A DNA stretch of 64,000 nucleotides from Bacteroidales bacterium (GTDB lineage: Bacteria > Bacteroidota > Bacteroidia > Bacteroidales > F082). This document shows positions 1 through 12,444 of the stretch, piece after piece. The translations under genes were made by a program, and so were the position numbers. Below the pieces are notes generated by a model. That model did no database searches, had not been told where the DNA came from, and saw nothing but the letters and a program-made list of their open reading frames with translations. Location of the stretch: NCBI GenBank assembly GCA_016936505.1, contig JAFGXS010000024.1:1-64000 (forward strand), written 5' to 3'. Position 1 is the first letter of the stretch; every line of letters begins with the position of its first letter.

Positions 1-27
1 AAAACTCTTTTTGTGTCTCATCGTTCT

Positions 28-1020
28 TTAATCCTTATCTAATTTATACTTTGCTATATTCATACCAAATTCAAGATTCTTTGAGCTAACGAGTTGTTCA
101 AGCTCGTTCAAAGACTTTTTCCCAAAGTTTCTGAATTTTAACAAATCATTCTTGTTGTAAGATACCAACTCACCTAAAGTTTCAACATCAGCAGCTTTCA
201 AACAGTTCAGAGCACGTACTGATAAATCCATATCAACCAGTTTGGTTTTCAATAACTGACGTACATGTAATGTGCCTTCATCAAATTCTTCTGAAGCTGA
301 TTTATCTTCAGACTCAAGAGAAATCTTTTCGTCGGAAAACAGCATAAAATGGTGAATCAAAATCTTGGCAGCTTCTTTCAAGGCATCTTTTGGATGAATG
401 GAGCCATCTGTATCAATTTCAACAACCAGTTTTTCGTAGTCGGTTTTTTGTTCTACACGGTAATTCTCAATCTGGTATTTCACATTCTTAATTGGTGTAT
501 GGATAGAATCCAAAGCAATGGTTCCGATAGGAGCATCAACATCTTTGTTTTCTTCAGCTGGAACATATCCTCTACCCTTTTTGATAGTAATTTCCATGCT
601 CAATTTTACTGAAGGATCCAGATTACAAATCACTTCTTCTGTATTCAAAACCTGAAAAACAGAAAGAAATTTATTAATGTCACCGGCTTTGAAAACTTTC
701 TGATCGCCAATAACGATATTTACTTTTTCAGTGTTTTCGTTAGGAATCTGTTGTTTGAAACGAACTTTTTTCAGGTTCAGGATAATTTCGGTAACATCCT
801 CTATTACACCGTCAATGGCAGAAAATTCGTGTACAACACCATCAATTTTTACATTGGTGATGGCAAAACCTTCCAGTGATGAAAGGAGAATTCTGCGCAG
901 CGCGTTACCAATTGTAATGCCAAAGCCAGGCTCCAAAGGACGGAATTCGAAAATTCCGCTGAAGTCGTTTGCCTCGTTCATTATCACTTTGTCGGGCTTT
1001 TGAAATGCTAATATCGCCAT
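28..1020 (-). CDS. rpoA: DNA-directed RNA polymerase subunit alpha
   Basis: 330 aa ORF; alpha NTD ([28 protein letters not shown]) and CTD ([19 protein letters not shown]) motifs; r-protein operon context. Confidence 0.98.
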   Translation of the reverse strand: MAILAFQKPDKVIMNEANDFSGIFEFRPLEPGFGITIGNALRRILLSSLEGFAITNVKIDGVVHEFSAIDGVIEDVTEIILNLKKVRFKQQIPNENTEKVNIVIGDQKVFKAGDINKFLSVFQVLNTEEVICNLDPSVKLSMEITIKKGRGYVPAEENKDVDAPIGTIALDSIHTPIKNVKYQIENYRVEQKTDYEKLVVEIDTDGSIHPKDALKEAAKILIHHFMLFSDEKISLESEDKSASEEFDEGTLHVRQLLKTKLVDMDLSVRALNCLKAADVETLGELVSYNKNDLLKFRNFGKKSLNELEQLVSSKNLEFGMNIAKYKLDKD

Positions 1021-1067
1021 AGTATCAGTTTAGTTTTATTAAAAACTTGCAAAATAAAATTGAGCTA

Positions 1068-1673
1068 TTATTTAGAGTACAACTCAACAATCAGGTTTTC
1101 CTTAATGTTTTCAGGGATTTCTTCACGTGCAGGGTAGTTCAATACTTTTCCTTCCAAGTTGCTCTTATTCCATTCTAACCAAGAAAATGATTTGTTATTT
1201 GAAGCCACTGAGTCAGTAATTACTTCAAGGCTTTTTGATTTTTCACGAACACTTACAACATCGCCAGGTACCAATGTATAAGATGGAATATTTACGATCT
1301 CACCATTTACAGTAATATGGCGGTGTGAAACTAACTGACGAGCAGCAGCACGTGAAGGAGCAATTCCCAAGCGGAAAATGGTGTTATCCAAACGAGCTTC
1401 AATCAACTGAAGCAGGTTCTCACCAGTAATCCCTTTTCTACGTGAAGCTTTTTCAAAGATATTACGGAATTGTTTTTCAAGAATTCCATAAGTATATTTT
1501 GCTTTTTGTTTTTCTTGAAGCTGCATTCCGTATTCCGACTGTTTTTTTCTTCTACGGTTCATACCATGCTGTCCGGGAGGATAGTTTCTTTTTTCCAGGT
1601 TTTTATCAGCGCCGTAAATAGGGTCACCAAACTTACGGGCTATTTTGGTTCTTGGGCCAATATATCTTGCCAT
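1068..1673 (-). CDS. rpsD: 30S ribosomal protein S4
   Basis: [21 protein letters not shown]..., S4 domain [32 protein letters not shown]. Confidence 0.98.
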   Translation of the reverse strand: MARYIGPRTKIARKFGDPIYGADKNLEKRNYPPGQHGMNRRRKKQSEYGMQLQEKQKAKYTYGILEKQFRNIFEKASRRKGITGENLLQLIEARLDNTIFRLGIAPSRAAARQLVSHRHITVNGEIVNIPSYTLVPGDVVSVREKSKSLEVITDSVASNNKSFSWLEWNKSNLEGKVLNYPAREEIPENIKENLIVELYSK

Positions 1674-1706
1674 AACGATTTATTTTGTCTTGTTTAGTAA
1701 ATCAAA

Positions 1707-2096
1707 TTATATTCTTCTTCTCTTAGGAGGACGGCAACCATTGTGAGGAACGGGTGTTACGTCAACAATTTCAGTAACTTCAATTCCTGATGAATGGATG
1801 GTACGGATAGCCGATTCGCGACCTGCACCCGGTCCTTTAACATACACTTTTACTTTACGCAGACCTAAATCATAAGCCACTTTGGAACAATCCTGAGCAG
1901 CCATCTGAGCAGCATAAGGAGTGTTTTTCTTTGAACCTTTGAAACCCATCTTTCCAGATGAAGACCATGAAATTACCTGGCCTGAATCATTGGTTAATGA
2001 AATAATAATATTGTTGAAAGTTGCCTGGATGAAAGCCTTACCAACCGGGTCAATCTTAACAACTCTTTTTTTTGTACTTCTGGTCCTTTTTGCCAT
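1707..2096 (-). CDS. rpsK: 30S ribosomal protein S11
   Basis: [42 protein letters not shown]. Confidence 0.98.
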   Translation of the reverse strand: MAKRTRSTKKRVVKIDPVGKAFIQATFNNIIISLTNDSGQVISWSSSGKMGFKGSKKNTPYAAQMAAQDCSKVAYDLGLRKVKVYVKGPGAGRESAIRTIHSSGIEVTEIVDVTPVPHNGCRPPKRRRI

Positions 2097-2134
2097 TGTC
2101 GTTCTATTTCCTGAAATCTATAATATGTTATTTC

Positions 2135-2512
2135 TTATTTAGTAGCCTTTTTCTTATTGGCAACCGTTTTCTTGCGTCCTTTTCGGGTACGTGCATTATT
2201 TTTGGTTTTCTGTCCACGAAGAGGAAGTCCAAGACGGTGACGAATACCACGATATGTTCCAATATCCATCAAACGTTTAATATTCATCTGAACTTCTGAG
2301 CGCAAAACACCTTCCACTTTGTAATTGTCACCAATTACAGTACGAACTGCATTTTGTTCATCATCAGTCCAGTCTTTTACTTGCTTATCCCAGTCAATAC
2401 CGGCTTCGGTTAAAATCTTTTGAGCAGTGCTTCTACCAATTCCATAAATATAGGTCAAAGCAATTTCACCTCTTTTGTTTTGGGGTATGTCAACTCCAGC
2501 AATTCTTGCCAT
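2135..2512 (-). CDS. rpsM: 30S ribosomal protein S13
   Basis: [58 protein letters not shown]. Confidence 0.98.
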   Translation of the reverse strand: MARIAGVDIPQNKRGEIALTYIYGIGRSTAQKILTEAGIDWDKQVKDWTDDEQNAVRTVIGDNYKVEGVLRSEVQMNIKRLMDIGTYRGIRHRLGLPLRGQKTKNNARTRKGRKKTVANKKKATK

Positions 2513-2543
2513 AATTCTTCAATTTTAAATATACACCAGGTAA

Positions 2544-2660
2544 CTAACCTTGTCTTTGTTTGTACTTTGGATTCTTCTTGTTAATAATATACAACTTCCC
2601 TTTTCTGCGAACCAGTTTATCTTCGGGAGTTCTTTTCTTAATAGATGCACGTAATTTCAT
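2544..2660 (-). CDS. rpmJ: 50S ribosomal protein L36 (38 aa; absent from the supplied ORF track)
   Basis: Hand translation of the minus strand: [38 protein letters not shown]; located between rpsM and infA. Confidence 0.95.
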   Translation of the reverse strand: MKLRASIKKRTPEDKLVRRKGKLYIINKKNPKYKQRQG

Positions 2661-2670
2661 GTCTTTAAAT

Positions 2671-2889
2671 CTATTTGTATCTAAATGTTATTCTTCCTTT
2701 TGTCAAATCGTAGGGTGACATAGCTAATTTTACTCTGTCGCCCGGTAAAATCTTAATATAATGCATACGCATCTTTCCAGAAATATGCGCTGTAATAATG
2801 TGTCCGTTTTCAAGTTCAACACGAAACATCGCATTTCCCAGTGATTCAATTACTGTACCGTCTTGCTCTATTGACTGCTGTTTGGCCAT
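2671..2889 (-). CDS. infA: translation initiation factor IF-1
   Basis: 72 aa; [53 protein letters not shown]. Confidence 0.98.
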   Translation of the reverse strand: MAKQQSIEQDGTVIESLGNAMFRVELENGHIITAHISGKMRMHYIKILPGDRVKLAMSPYDLTKGRITFRYK

Positions 2890-2896
2890 AAAATGA

Positions 2897-3673
2897 CTAT
2901 TTTCTATTTAAAACTTTTTCAATTTCTTCAAAACTTGACAAAATGTCGACTTTTCCATCTCTGATGGCCACATCGTGCTCAAAATGAGCCGAGGGTTTTC
3001 CATCAGCTGTACGAATAGTCCAGCCATCTTTGTCCTGGTACACTTCTTTCACACCCAGGTTGATCATCGGTTCAATAGCAATGCACATGTTCTTCTTCAA
3101 TTTGATCCCTGTTCCTCTTCTACCGTAATTAGGAACCTCAGGTTCTTCGTGCATATTTCTTCCCACACCGTGTCCAACCAAATCTCTCACAACACCGTAG
3201 CCAAATTGCTCAACATAGGTTTGAATAGCATATCCGATATCGCGAACCCGCTTACCGGCCACTGCCTGCTCAACTCCGAGATAAAGTGACTCTTTAGTGC
3301 GTTGCAAAAGTAATAACAACTCTTCACTTACATCACCTACCGGAAAAGTATAGGCTGAATCGCCATAAAAACCGTTCATGTATGTACCGCAATCCACAGA
3401 AACGATGTCACCATCTTTTAGTTCGGTTTCATCAGGAATCCCATGAACCACAGCATCATTCACTGAGATACAAAGAGAAGCAGGAAAACCGCCATAACCT
3501 TTGAACCCCGGTTCAGCACCATGATCGCGAATGAATTCTTCAGCAATACGATCCAGCTCAATAGTTTTTACGCCAGGCTTAATATTCTTCGCAACTTCGG
3601 CTAATGTTGCTCCAACAAGTAAAGAACTTTGTCTTTGTAATTCTATTTCTTCGTCTGTCTTAATATAGATCAT
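2897..3673 (-). CDS. map: type I methionyl aminopeptidase
   Basis: 258 aa; [37 protein letters not shown] metal-site motifs. Confidence 0.97.
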   Translation of the reverse strand: MIYIKTDEEIELQRQSSLLVGATLAEVAKNIKPGVKTIELDRIAEEFIRDHGAEPGFKGYGGFPASLCISVNDAVVHGIPDETELKDGDIVSVDCGTYMNGFYGDSAYTFPVGDVSEELLLLLQRTKESLYLGVEQAVAGKRVRDIGYAIQTYVEQFGYGVVRDLVGHGVGRNMHEEPEVPNYGRRGTGIKLKKNMCIAIEPMINLGVKEVYQDKDGWTIRTADGKPSAHFEHDVAIRDGKVDILSSFEEIEKVLNRK

Positions 3674-3681
3674 ACGATATA

Positions 3682-5043
3682 TTACATTCCGCCAAATGCA
3701 GAAGGTCTTCCCTTAATCCTACCGGATTTGGTAAGGCCATCGTAATGACGCATTAACAGATAACTTTCAATTTGCTGTAAGGTGTCCAAAACAACACCTA
3801 CCAAAATCAACAGTGATGTGCCGCCATAGAAAGAAGCAAATCCGCTATTAACTCCAATTAATCTGGCAAACAAAGGCAGAATAGCAATCAGACCCAGAAA
3901 AATTGATCCGGGCAATGTTATTCTCGATAAAATATTATCCAGATATTCAGCTGTTTTCTTACCAGGTTTTACACCGGGAATGAATCCACCGTTTTTCTTC
4001 AAATCATCTGCCATCTGATTTGGGTTAATCGTAATAGCAGTGTAGAAGTATGTGAAGAGGATGATCAACACGAAAAATGTGATGTTGTACCAGAAGCCAT
4101 TAAAGTCGGTAAAAGATGCTGCAATACCACGCATGCTATCGCTGCTTGCATAACCTGCTAAGGTCAAAGGCAGGAACATAATAGCCTGGGCAAAAATGAT
4201 AGGCATAACACCGGCAGCATTCACTTTCAACGGCAAATACTGACGAACACCACCATATTGTTTGTTACCCACAATACGTTTTGCATACTGAACCGGTACT
4301 TTACGGGTTCCCTGCACCAAAAGAATAGTAAACAAAATCACAAATACAAGAATGATCAATTCAACAAGGAAATATACCATTCCACCATTTACTTCAACGA
4401 TACGTGAAACGAATTCCTGAAATAATGCTGCAGGAAGACGGGCAATGATACCAATCATAATGATTAATGAAATACCATTGCCAATACCTTTATCGGTAAT
4501 TTTTTCACCCAACCACATTACAAATAGGGTTCCTGATACCAAAATAATAACAGATGTAACCCAGAAGAACAAGGGGGGATGTGTTACAGCAGCACTGAAA
4601 GGAGTGATAGCTTCTGCAGGTACCTGATGAACCAGGTTTGCAATATAAGCAGGAGCCTGGAAGATAACAATCACAACCGTCAGATAACGGGTAATTTGAT
4701 TGATTTTTCTTCTTCCACTTTCACCTTCGCGTTGGAGACGTTGAAAATAAGGAATAGCCATTCCCAACAACTGAATTACAATCGATGCGGAAATATAAGG
4801 CATGATTCCCAATGCAAAAATTGAGGCGTTCGAAAAAGCACCACCTGAAAACATGTTTAGCAGTCCCATCAATCCAGAACTACCCTGGTTTTGCAAGTTG
4901 GCAAGCATATTTGGATCAACACCGGGTAATACAACGTATGATCCTAAACGATAGATCAGGATGATACCCAGTGTATAGAGGATCCTGTTTCTTAGCTCCT
5001 CAATTTTATATATATTCCGTATGGTTTCAATCAGTTTTTTCAT
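3682..5043 (-). CDS. secY: preprotein translocase subunit SecY
   Basis: 453 aa multi-TM; LGIMPYISASIVIQLL, GIGNGISLIIMIGI, C-terminal QIESYLLMRHYDGL. Confidence 0.98.
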   Translation of the reverse strand: MKKLIETIRNIYKIEELRNRILYTLGIILIYRLGSYVVLPGVDPNMLANLQNQGSSGLMGLLNMFSGGAFSNASIFALGIMPYISASIVIQLLGMAIPYFQRLQREGESGRRKINQITRYLTVVIVIFQAPAYIANLVHQVPAEAITPFSAAVTHPPLFFWVTSVIILVSGTLFVMWLGEKITDKGIGNGISLIIMIGIIARLPAALFQEFVSRIVEVNGGMVYFLVELIILVFVILFTILLVQGTRKVPVQYAKRIVGNKQYGGVRQYLPLKVNAAGVMPIIFAQAIMFLPLTLAGYASSDSMRGIAASFTDFNGFWYNITFFVLIILFTYFYTAITINPNQMADDLKKNGGFIPGVKPGKKTAEYLDNILSRITLPGSIFLGLIAILPLFARLIGVNSGFASFYGGTSLLILVGVVLDTLQQIESYLLMRHYDGLTKSGRIKGRPSAFGGM

Positions 5044-5050
5044 CTGCTGC

Positions 5051-5497
5051 TTAAATTATTGTGGCAGACCCACCGTTGGCTTCAATTGCTTCTTTAGCTG
5101 ATTTTGTAAATGCATTAGCAGTTACTTCAAGCTTGGCTTTCAGTTCGCCTCTACCCAGAATTTTTACCAGGTCGTTTTTAGATACAAGACCGGCTTCAAT
5201 TAAAACTGCCTGATCAATAGCAGTAAGTTTTTTCTCGTCAGCCAATAACTGTAATGTATCCAGGTTCACACCCTGATAAGCTTTACGGTTAATATTTTTA
5301 AACCCAAATTTGGGTACACGACGGAACAAAGGCATCTGTCCTCCTTCAAAACCACTTTTCTGTTTGTTTCCAGAACGTGACTGAGCTCCTTTGTGGCCTC
5401 TTGTAGATGTACCACCCCTTCCGGAGCCCTGACCTCTACCAATTCTTTTTTTATTCTTTACAGAACCTTCTGCCGGTTTCAGATTGCTTAAATCCAT
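5051..5497 (-). CDS. rplO: 50S ribosomal protein L15 (start moved to MDLSNLKPAEGS)
   Basis: IGRGQGSGRGGTSTRGHKGAQSRSG; the longer ORF-track start at 5524 overlaps rpmD. Confidence 0.96.
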   Translation of the reverse strand: MDLSNLKPAEGSVKNKKRIGRGQGSGRGGTSTRGHKGAQSRSGNKQKSGFEGGQMPLFRRVPKFGFKNINRKAYQGVNLDTLQLLADEKKLTAIDQAVLIEAGLVSKNDLVKILGRGELKAKLEVTANAFTKSAKEAIEANGGSATII

Positions 5498-5510
5498 TGT
5501 CTTTTCTATT

Positions 5511-5690
5511 TTAAAGTTCTTCAACTTTCAATAAATGTTTCACTTTATCGATCATTCCCAGAATCTGAGGAGTTCCTTCCATTTCTCTGGTTTGATTCAG
5601 CTTTTTAAATCCAAGTGCTTCCAAAGTCCTTTTCTGACGTGCAGGACGATTAATGGCACTTCTTACCTGGGTAACTTTGTATTTCTTCAT
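5511..5690 (-). CDS. rpmD: 50S ribosomal protein L30 (start moved to MKKYKVTQVRS)
   Basis: MKKYKVTQVRSAINRPARQKRTLEALGFKKLNQTREMEGTPQILGMIDKVKHLLKVEEL. Confidence 0.95.
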   Translation of the reverse strand: MKKYKVTQVRSAINRPARQKRTLEALGFKKLNQTREMEGTPQILGMIDKVKHLLKVEEL

Positions 5691-5703
5691 GACAAATTTC
5701 TCC

Positions 5704-6222
5704 TTATCCGTTAAATACTTTATCCAGTTCAACACCACGAACCTGAGCTACTGTGTAAGGATCACGCATTTTGCCCAAGGCGTCAATGGTTGCTTTTACT
5801 ACAGAGTGAGGATTGGAAGAACCTTTTGATTTGGCCAACACATCGGTAACACCAACACTTTCGAGTACAGCACGCATAGCACCACCGGCAATAACACCAG
5901 TACCAGGAGCTGCAGGTTGAATGTATACTTTAGCGCCGCTATATTTACCAATTTGTTCGTGAGGCAGGGTACCTTTTCTTACCGGAACCTTGATCAGATG
6001 TTTCTTGGCATCATCAATTCCTTTAGCAATAGCAGCAGTTACCTCTTTAGCTTTTCCTAAACCGTATCCTACAACACCTTGCTCGTTTCCAACAACTACA
6101 ATGGCTGAGAAGCTAAAAGTTCTACCACCTTTAGTAACTTTGGTTACCCTTTGAATGCTTACCAGGCGATCTTTAAATTCGATTTCGCTGGATTTGATTT
6201 TGTTTACATTTCCGTTTGACAT
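5704..6222 (-). CDS. rpsE: 30S ribosomal protein S5
   Basis: [46 protein letters not shown]. Confidence 0.98.
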   Translation of the reverse strand: MSNGNVNKIKSSEIEFKDRLVSIQRVTKVTKGGRTFSFSAIVVVGNEQGVVGYGLGKAKEVTAAIAKGIDDAKKHLIKVPVRKGTLPHEQIGKYSGAKVYIQPAAPGTGVIAGGAMRAVLESVGVTDVLAKSKGSSNPHSVVKATIDALGKMRDPYTVAQVRGVELDKVFNG

Positions 6223-6228
6223 AATCTC

Positions 6229-6591
6229 TTAAAATTTAAGTCCACCTTCTCTGGCAGCTTCAGCAAGTGATTTAACTCTTCCGTGATACAAATAACCGTT
6301 TCTGTCGAATACTACAGTATTAATACCTGCAGCCAGGGCACGTTCTGCAACCAGTTTTCCAACCAGTTTAGCTTGTTCAGTTTTGGTAACTTTATCGGCT
6401 TCAAAACTTTTATCGCTGGATGATGCAGCAACCAGTGTTTTTTGTGCCAGGTCGTCAATCAGTTGAACATAAATTTGCTTGTTGCTTCTGAACACACTCA
6501 TGCGAGGACGATCAGCAGTGCCATTAACACCCTTACGGATACGCATTTTAATTCTGTTCCTACGAAACACCTTTTTATTCTTTACTCCCAT
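6229..6591 (-). CDS. rplR: 50S ribosomal protein L18
   Basis: [20 protein letters not shown]...[26 protein letters not shown]. Confidence 0.97.
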   Translation of the reverse strand: MGVKNKKVFRRNRIKMRIRKGVNGTADRPRMSVFRSNKQIYVQLIDDLAQKTLVAASSSDKSFEADKVTKTEQAKLVGKLVAERALAAGINTVVFDRNGYLYHGRVKSLAEAAREGGLKF

Positions 6592-6623
6592 TTTCTAATG
6601 GCTTTATCGTTTACGAATATTTA

Positions 6624-7181
6624 TTATTTCTTATCTGCTGACTTACCAGCTTTCTTTCTCAGAACTTCACCCTGGAATTTAATACCTTTACCCTTGTAAG
6701 GTTCTGGTTTTCTTAGTGAACGGATTTTTGCAGCAACCTGACCCAGCAACTGTTTATCATAAGAACTCATTTTAATAAGTGGGTTCTTACCTCTTTCAGT
6801 TACAGTTTCCAGCTTAATTTCTTCAGGAATCTGCATGTAAACGTGGTGTGAGTAACCCAAAGCCAGTTCTAATACCTGACCTTTGGCTTCTGCTTTATAA
6901 CCAACACCAACCAGTTCCTGAACGGTTGAAAAACCTTCGCTTACACCGGTAATCATGTTACTTATCAAAGCACGATACAAACCATGTTTAGATTTGTGAT
7001 CTTTACTTTCACTTCTACGTTTTACAATAACATTATTTTCTTCAACGGCAACGCTAATACCAGGATCAACAGTTTGAGTCATTTCTCCCAATTTACCTTT
7101 TACAGTAACAATATTGTTGTCGCTTACTTTAACTTCAACTCCCTGTGGGATGCTAATGGGTTTGTTTCCTATTCTTGACAT
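6624..7181 (-). CDS. rplF: 50S ribosomal protein L6 (start moved to MSRIGNKPIS)
   Basis: MSRIGNKPISIPQGVEV...KPEPYKGKGIKFQGEVLRKKAGKS. Confidence 0.97.
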   Translation of the reverse strand: MSRIGNKPISIPQGVEVKVSDNNIVTVKGKLGEMTQTVDPGISVAVEENNVIVKRRSESKDHKSKHGLYRALISNMITGVSEGFSTVQELVGVGYKAEAKGQVLELALGYSHHVYMQIPEEIKLETVTERGKNPLIKMSSYDKQLLGQVAAKIRSLRKPEPYKGKGIKFQGEVLRKKAGKSADKK

Positions 7182-7198
7182 GGCTCTCTCTCCTGTTA

Positions 7199-7597
7199 TT
7201 AACTTACGTAACAAATAACTTCACCACCAACACCCAAAGTACGGGCTTCCTTATCTGTAATAACACCTTTAGACGTAGATAAAACAGCGATTCCCAAACC
7301 GTTCATTACACGTGGTAAATCACTTGCTCCAACATACTTTCTCAATCCTGGTGTTGATACCCTTTTAATTTCGTTAATGGCGGGCATTTTTGTAACGGGA
7401 TGATATTTTAAAGCGATTTTGATAGTACCAAAATCTTTTTCATCATCAAACTTATAATTCAAAATATATCCTTTTTCAAAAAGGATTTTAGTAATATCCT
7501 TTTTCAGGCTTGATGCCGGAATCTCAACCATACGATGTTTGGCTGCTACGGCATTCCTGATGCGTGTCAAATAGTCTGCGATTGGATCAGTATTCAT
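7199..7597 (-). CDS. rpsH: 30S ribosomal protein S8
   Basis: [16 protein letters not shown]...[27 protein letters not shown]. Confidence 0.98.
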   Translation of the reverse strand: MNTDPIADYLTRIRNAVAAKHRMVEIPASSLKKDITKILFEKGYILNYKFDDEKDFGTIKIALKYHPVTKMPAINEIKRVSTPGLRKYVGASDLPRVMNGLGIAVLSTSKGVITDKEARTLGVGGEVICYVS

Positions 7598-7624
7598 CTC
7601 TTGTATCTATTATTTACTTACTAA

Positions 7625-7894
7625 TTACCAACTGGTTTTTTTAATACCTGGAATCAAACCTTGCACAGCCATTTCTCTAAAGTTGATACGTGAGATACCA
7701 AACTGTCTCATGTAACCTTTAGGACGGCCTGTAAGCTGACAACGGTTGTGGATACGTACGGGGGAAGCATTTTTAGGTAATTTCTGCAGCCCGATAAAAT
7801 CTCCATCAGCTTTTAACTGGGCACGTTTTTCAGCATATTTGTCAACAAGCTGTTTTCTTTTGCGTTCCCGCGCTTTCATCGACTCTTTTGCCAT
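7625..7894 (-). CDS. rpsN: 30S ribosomal protein S14 (form without Zn-binding cysteines)
   Basis: 89 aa; [24 protein letters not shown]...[26 protein letters not shown]. Confidence 0.97.
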   Translation of the reverse strand: MAKESMKARERKRKQLVDKYAEKRAQLKADGDFIGLQKLPKNASPVRIHNRCQLTGRPKGYMRQFGISRINFREMAVQGLIPGIKKTSW

Positions 7895-7900
7895 GATACT

Positions 7901-8458
7901 TTATTTTTTTTGATTTTTAAACGGTAATCCAAATTCTTTCAGCAAAGCCAGAGCTTCTTCATCGGTATTTGCTGAAGTTACAAAAGTAACATCCATACCG
8001 TTGATACGGCTTACTTTATCAATATCAATTTCAGGAAAAATTAACTGTTCAGGAATACCAAATGAATAGTTTCCACGACCGTCGAATCCTTTATCGTTGA
8101 TACCTTTGAAATCACGTACACGAGGTAAAGCAACAGAAACCAAGCGATCGATAAATTCGTACATTTTCTCTCCACGTAGGGTTACACGAACACCAATAGC
8201 ATTTCCTTTTCTCAGTTTGAAGTTAGAAACATCACGCTTTGAAATGGTAGGTACAGCTTTCTGACCAGTGATAGCAGTCATTTCTGAAAGACCAGCTTCA
8301 ATGAGTTTTTTATCGGCCAAAGCAGCTCCAATACCCTGATTAAGGGTAATTTTTGTTAGCTTTGGAACCTGCATTTTACTTTTATAACCAAATTGTTCGG
8401 CTAAGGCAGGAATAATTTCCTCGTAATATTTTTGTCTTAATCTAGGTTGATATTCCAT
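7901..8458 (-). CDS. rplE: 50S ribosomal protein L5
   Basis: [15 protein letters not shown]...[30 protein letters not shown]. Confidence 0.98.
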   Translation of the reverse strand: MEYQPRLRQKYYEEIIPALAEQFGYKSKMQVPKLTKITLNQGIGAALADKKLIEAGLSEMTAITGQKAVPTISKRDVSNFKLRKGNAIGVRVTLRGEKMYEFIDRLVSVALPRVRDFKGINDKGFDGRGNYSFGIPEQLIFPEIDIDKVSRINGMDVTFVTSANTDEEALALLKEFGLPFKNQKK

Positions 8459-8778
8459 TACTTAATAACCTCCCCTGATTTTTTTGAATAACGTACTGAT
8501 TTTCCATCCTTTTCGTCGCGTTTTCTACCAACGCGTGTAGGGTTTCCTGAACCATCAATCAATTTCAGGTTAGAAATGTGAACGGGAGCCTCTTTTTTAA
8601 CAATACCGCCGTTTGGATGGGTTGCATTAGGTTTGGTATGTTTCGATACCAAGTTTACACCTTCTACAATAGCCCTGCTTTTTTCGGCAATAACTTCGAG
8701 AACTCTACCAGAACGGCCTTTGTCGTTACCGGCAATCACCATCACATTGTCTCCTTTTTTTATATGCAACTTTGCCAT
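8458..8778 (-). CDS. rplX: 50S ribosomal protein L24
   Basis: [27 protein letters not shown] (KOW motif). Confidence 0.97.
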   Translation of the reverse strand: MAKLHIKKGDNVMVIAGNDKGRSGRVLEVIAEKSRAIVEGVNLVSKHTKPNATHPNGGIVKKEAPVHISNLKLIDGSGNPTRVGRKRDEKDGKSVRYSKKSGEVIK

Positions 8779-8796
8779 AGTTCTTTATTTTCAATA

Positions 8797-9165
8797 TTAG
8801 AGCACCTCGGGTGCAAGTGAAACAATTTTCATATATTGTTTTTCACGCAACTCACGGGCTACGGGGCCGAAAATACGGGTTCCCATCATTTCACCGGAAT
8901 TGTTTAACAAAACACAGGCATTGTCGTCAAAGCGAATGTAACTACCGTCACTTCTTCTAACTTCTTTTTTGGTTCTAACCACAACTGCTTTGGCAACAGC
9001 ACCCTTTTTCACATTACCTGAAGGAAGTGCATTTTTAACTGCAACAACAATTTGATCACCAATAGAGGCGTAACGTTTTCCGGTTCCACCCAGCACTCTG
9101 ATTACCAGTACCTCTCTGGCACCGCTATTATCAGCAACCGCAAGTCTTGATTCTTGTTGTACCAT
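8797..9165 (-). CDS. rplN: 50S ribosomal protein L14
   Basis: [37 protein letters not shown]. Confidence 0.98.
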   Translation of the reverse strand: MVQQESRLAVADNSGAREVLVIRVLGGTGKRYASIGDQIVVAVKNALPSGNVKKGAVAKAVVVRTKKEVRRSDGSYIRFDDNACVLLNNSGEMMGTRIFGPVARELREKQYMKIVSLAPEVL

Positions 9166-9167
9166 GA

Positions 9168-9425
9168 TTATTTAGCTCTTTCAATGATTTCTACTAATCT
9201 CCAATTCTTATTCTTGCTCATAGGACGAATTTCCATAATACGCACGGTATCTCCGATATTGCATTCATTGTTCTCGTCGTGAGCCATGAATTTACGTGAC
9301 TTTTTTACAAACTTCCCGTAAATAGGATGTTTAAATTGGCGCTCTACCAGTACTATAATAGACTTGTCCATTTTGTTGCTGACAACCAAGCCAATTCTCT
9401 CTTTTCTAAGATTTCTCTTTTCCAT
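9168..9425 (-). CDS. rpsQ: 30S ribosomal protein S17
   Basis: [42 protein letters not shown]. Confidence 0.98.
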   Translation of the reverse strand: MEKRNLRKERIGLVVSNKMDKSIIVLVERQFKHPIYGKFVKKSRKFMAHDENNECNIGDTVRIMEIRPMSKNKNWRLVEIIERAK

Positions 9426-9433
9426 TTTACAGA

Positions 9434-9640
9434 TTACTTATTGTTTTGTTCTGCTAATTCTCTTTTCCTTAGTTCTGTTTTCATCCGGGCAATTGTTTTT
9501 TTGCTTTCAACAATTTTAGTCGGATTTTCCAGTGGAGAAACAGCGTGATTCATTTTCAGCTTAGTAAGGTGAGTCTTTTCTTCCACCAAACGATCTTTGA
9601 GATCAGCTGTGCTCATTTCTATAATAACTTCCTGTTTCAT
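9434..9640 (-). CDS. rpmC: 50S ribosomal protein L29
   Basis: 68 aa L29-like helical protein in conserved rpsQ-rpmC-rplP order. Confidence 0.95.
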   Translation of the reverse strand: MKQEVIIEMSTADLKDRLVEEKTHLTKLKMNHAVSPLENPTKIVESKKTIARMKTELRKRELAEQNNK

Positions 9641-9646
9641 TGTTTT

Positions 9647-10069
9647 CTATTTTTCTACGTAGTCACGTCTTACAACAAACTTAGTTTTAACGGGTAGTTT
9701 TTGTGCAGCTAGGCGAAGAGCTTCTTTGGCAATATGCAAAGGCACGCCTTCGGCTTCAAAAATCATTCGGCCCGGGGTAATACGTGCTACAAAATATTCA
9801 GGTGCACCTTTACCTTTACCCATACGAACTTCGGCGGGTTTCTTAGTTACGGGTTTATCAGGAAATACGCGAATCCAGATTTGACCTTCACGTTTCATAT
9901 GACGGGTCACGGCCTGACGGGCAGCTTCAATCTGACGACCTGTTAACCAAGCCTGCTCAAGTGTTTTGATACCAAAAGATCCAAAAGACAACTCGGCGCC
10001 ACGATGTGCATTGCCTTTCATCTTGCCTTTTTGCTGTTTCCTGTATTTAGTCTTTTTTGGCTGTAACAT
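9647..10069 (-). CDS. rplP: 50S ribosomal protein L16
   Basis: [38 protein letters not shown]...[23 protein letters not shown]. Confidence 0.98.
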   Translation of the reverse strand: MLQPKKTKYRKQQKGKMKGNAHRGAELSFGSFGIKTLEQAWLTGRQIEAARQAVTRHMKREGQIWIRVFPDKPVTKKPAEVRMGKGKGAPEYFVARITPGRMIFEAEGVPLHIAKEALRLAAQKLPVKTKFVVRRDYVEK

Positions 10070-10101
10070 TTCTCTGTTCTTTAATCGATTAATTCTTCAA
10101 A

Positions 10102-10827
10102 TTATCTTCTGTTTCTTTCACGGCGAGGTCCTCCTGTGCGAGCAGGTCCCTTACGTGAATTTGCCTGTTGCTGTGGTGCACCAGTACTTACTAATTCTGG
10201 TTTACCGTATACTTCTCCTTTGAAGATCCAGACTTTAATACCCAAACGTCCGTAAGTAGTATGTGCTTCAACCAATGAGTAATCAATGTCGGCGCGCAAT
10301 GTATGCAAAGGAATACGCCCTTCTTTGTACATTTCGCTGCGAGCCATTTCAGCACCACCGACGCGACCTGAAATAATGACTTTAATACCTTCGGCGCCTA
10401 AGCGCATGCTGGAAGCAATAGCAGTTTTGATGGCGCGACGGAAAGAAACACGTCCTTCAATCTGACGGGCAATATTTGTAGCTACAAGCTGTGCATCCAA
10501 TTCAGGACGTCTTACTTCAGAAATATTAATTTGTACTTCTTTTTTTGTAAGCTTTTTCAACTCTTCTTTCAGCTTATCAACTTCTGCACCACCTTTACCG
10601 ATGATGATACCAGGGCGAGCAGTAAAAATAGTTACAGTAACCATTTTCAAAGTACGCTGAATCATAATCTTGGCAATACCGGCTTTTGACAGCCTAACTT
10701 CCAAATATCTGCGTATGGCGTCATCTTCTACCAGTTTGCTGGAAAAATCTTTTCCACCATACCAATATGAATCCCATCCTTTGATGATTCCTAACCTAAG
10801 TCCTATTGGGTTGCTTTTCTGTCCCAT
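10102..10827 (-). CDS. rpsC: 30S ribosomal protein S3
   Basis: [26 protein letters not shown] motif [23 protein letters not shown]. Confidence 0.98.
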   Translation of the reverse strand: MGQKSNPIGLRLGIIKGWDSYWYGGKDFSSKLVEDDAIRRYLEVRLSKAGIAKIMIQRTLKMVTVTIFTARPGIIIGKGGAEVDKLKEELKKLTKKEVQINISEVRRPELDAQLVATNIARQIEGRVSFRRAIKTAIASSMRLGAEGIKVIISGRVGGAEMARSEMYKEGRIPLHTLRADIDYSLVEAHTTYGRLGIKVWIFKGEVYGKPELVSTGAPQQQANSRKGPARTGGPRRERNRR

Positions 10828-10850
10828 TAATCTTTATTATTAAGGTTTAT

Positions 10851-11300
10851 TTATTCTTTATTACTGGCAACTTCTTCTACAACTTCATTCAAAGCCTTAA
10901 CTTCTTCTACCCTGTTTCCCAAAATCAGTGTCACATGATTCGATCTTTTGCGAATACGGTGGGCACGACCCTGAGGTGCCGGTTGAACTCTTTTCAGGCT
11001 TCTACCCGAATCAACCATAATCTTGGAAATGTATAATTCGTTGTCTTCAATGCGAGCGCCTTCATTTTTAACTTCCCAGTTTGCAATAGCTGATCGCAAC
11101 AATTTATATACTTTTTCAGCTGCCTCTTTTTGAGTATGTTGTAACACATGTAAGGCTTTATCAGCATCCATGCCACGTACTAGGTCGGCAACCAATCTCA
11201 TCTTACGAGGTGAAGTAGGCACGTTTCTCAACTGCGCCATATACATACTCTTTTTTTCTGCTTTACGCTTTTCAGCACTTATGTTTTTTCTAGATCCCAT
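10851..11300 (-). CDS. rplV: 50S ribosomal protein L22
   Basis: [26 protein letters not shown]...[24 protein letters not shown]. Confidence 0.97.
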   Translation of the reverse strand: MGSRKNISAEKRKAEKKSMYMAQLRNVPTSPRKMRLVADLVRGMDADKALHVLQHTQKEAAEKVYKLLRSAIANWEVKNEGARIEDNELYISKIMVDSGRSLKRVQPAPQGRAHRIRKRSNHVTLILGNRVEEVKALNEVVEEVASNKE

Positions 11301-11311
11301 TGGTTTGTGCT

Positions 11312-11590
11312 TTATTTTTTACCTTTATCTTTTTTACCAGCATGACCCCTAAAGATACGAGTTGGGGCAAACTCACCGAGTTTATGTCCTACCATGTTTT
11401 CCGTAACGTAAACCGGAATGAATTTATTTCCATTATGAACGGCAATGGTTTGTCCTACAAAATCCGGAGAAATCATAGAAGCACGTGACCAAGTTTTAAT
11501 CACAGTTTTCTTACCAGACTCAACATTAGCCAGTACTTTCTTTTCCAGTTTAAAGTGGATATAGGGTCCTTTTTTTAATGAACGGCTCAT
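11312..11590 (-). CDS. rpsS: 30S ribosomal protein S19
   Basis: [19 protein letters not shown]...[25 protein letters not shown]. Confidence 0.98.
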   Translation of the reverse strand: MSRSLKKGPYIHFKLEKKVLANVESGKKTVIKTWSRASMISPDFVGQTIAVHNGNKFIPVYVTENMVGHKLGEFAPTRIFRGHAGKKDKGKK

Positions 11591-11617
11591 ATTAGTATCA
11601 ATTTATTACGGCTACTA

Positions 11618-12439
11618 TTACTTTCTTCTTTCAATAATGTATCTGTTCGAATCCTTCTTAGGAGTACGTGTTTTGTAACCCTTTGCAGGAATACCTTTAC
11701 GTGAACGTGGGTGTCCACCTGATGCACGACCTTCACCACCACCCATTGGGTGATCAACGGGGTTCATAGCAACACCACGAACTCTGGGACGACGGCCTAG
11801 CCATCTGCTACGACCTGCTTTACCAGATTTTTCAAGGCTGTGTTCTCCATTTGAAACCATACCAACAGTTGCACGACATGATTGCAAAATCATACGGGTT
11901 TCACCTGAAGGCATTTTGATAATCGCAAATTTGCCTTCACGTGTAAGCAACTGGGCATATGATCCTGCACTACGTGCCAATTTTGCTCCCTGTCCAGGAC
12001 GAAGTTCAATATTATGAATTACTGTACCAAAAGGAACCTCACTTAAATAAAGTGTATTACCTACTTCTGGGGCTACACCTTTTCCTGAAGCTACTTCTTG
12101 CCCAACTTTCAATCCCTGTGGTGCAATAATATACCTCTTTTCGCCATCAGCATAACTTACCAAGGCAATACGGGCTGTACGATTTGGATCGTACTCAATA
12201 GTCTTGACTACAGCAGGAACACCTTCTTTATCGCGCTTGAAATCGATAATTCTGTACCGTTGTTTATGACCGCCACCTATATTGCGAACTGTCATTTTAC
12301 CTTCACCGTTACGGCCGCCGGTACTATTCTTTTTTGCCAATAAACTTTTTTCAGGTTTACTGGTTGTAATCTCATCGAACGCGCTGATTACTTTGAAGCG
12401 CTGTCCTGGTGTCGTCGGTTTATATTTTTTCAGAGCCAT
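11618..12439 (-). CDS. rplB: 50S ribosomal protein L2
   Basis: [62 protein letters not shown]. Confidence 0.98.
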   Translation of the reverse strand: MALKKYKPTTPGQRFKVISAFDEITTSKPEKSLLAKKNSTGGRNGEGKMTVRNIGGGHKQRYRIIDFKRDKEGVPAVVKTIEYDPNRTARIALVSYADGEKRYIIAPQGLKVGQEVASGKGVAPEVGNTLYLSEVPFGTVIHNIELRPGQGAKLARSAGSYAQLLTREGKFAIIKMPSGETRMILQSCRATVGMVSNGEHSLEKSGKAGRSRWLGRRPRVRGVAMNPVDHPMGGGEGRASGGHPRSRKGIPAKGYKTRTPKKDSNRYIIERRK

Positions 12440-12444
12440 GTCTT

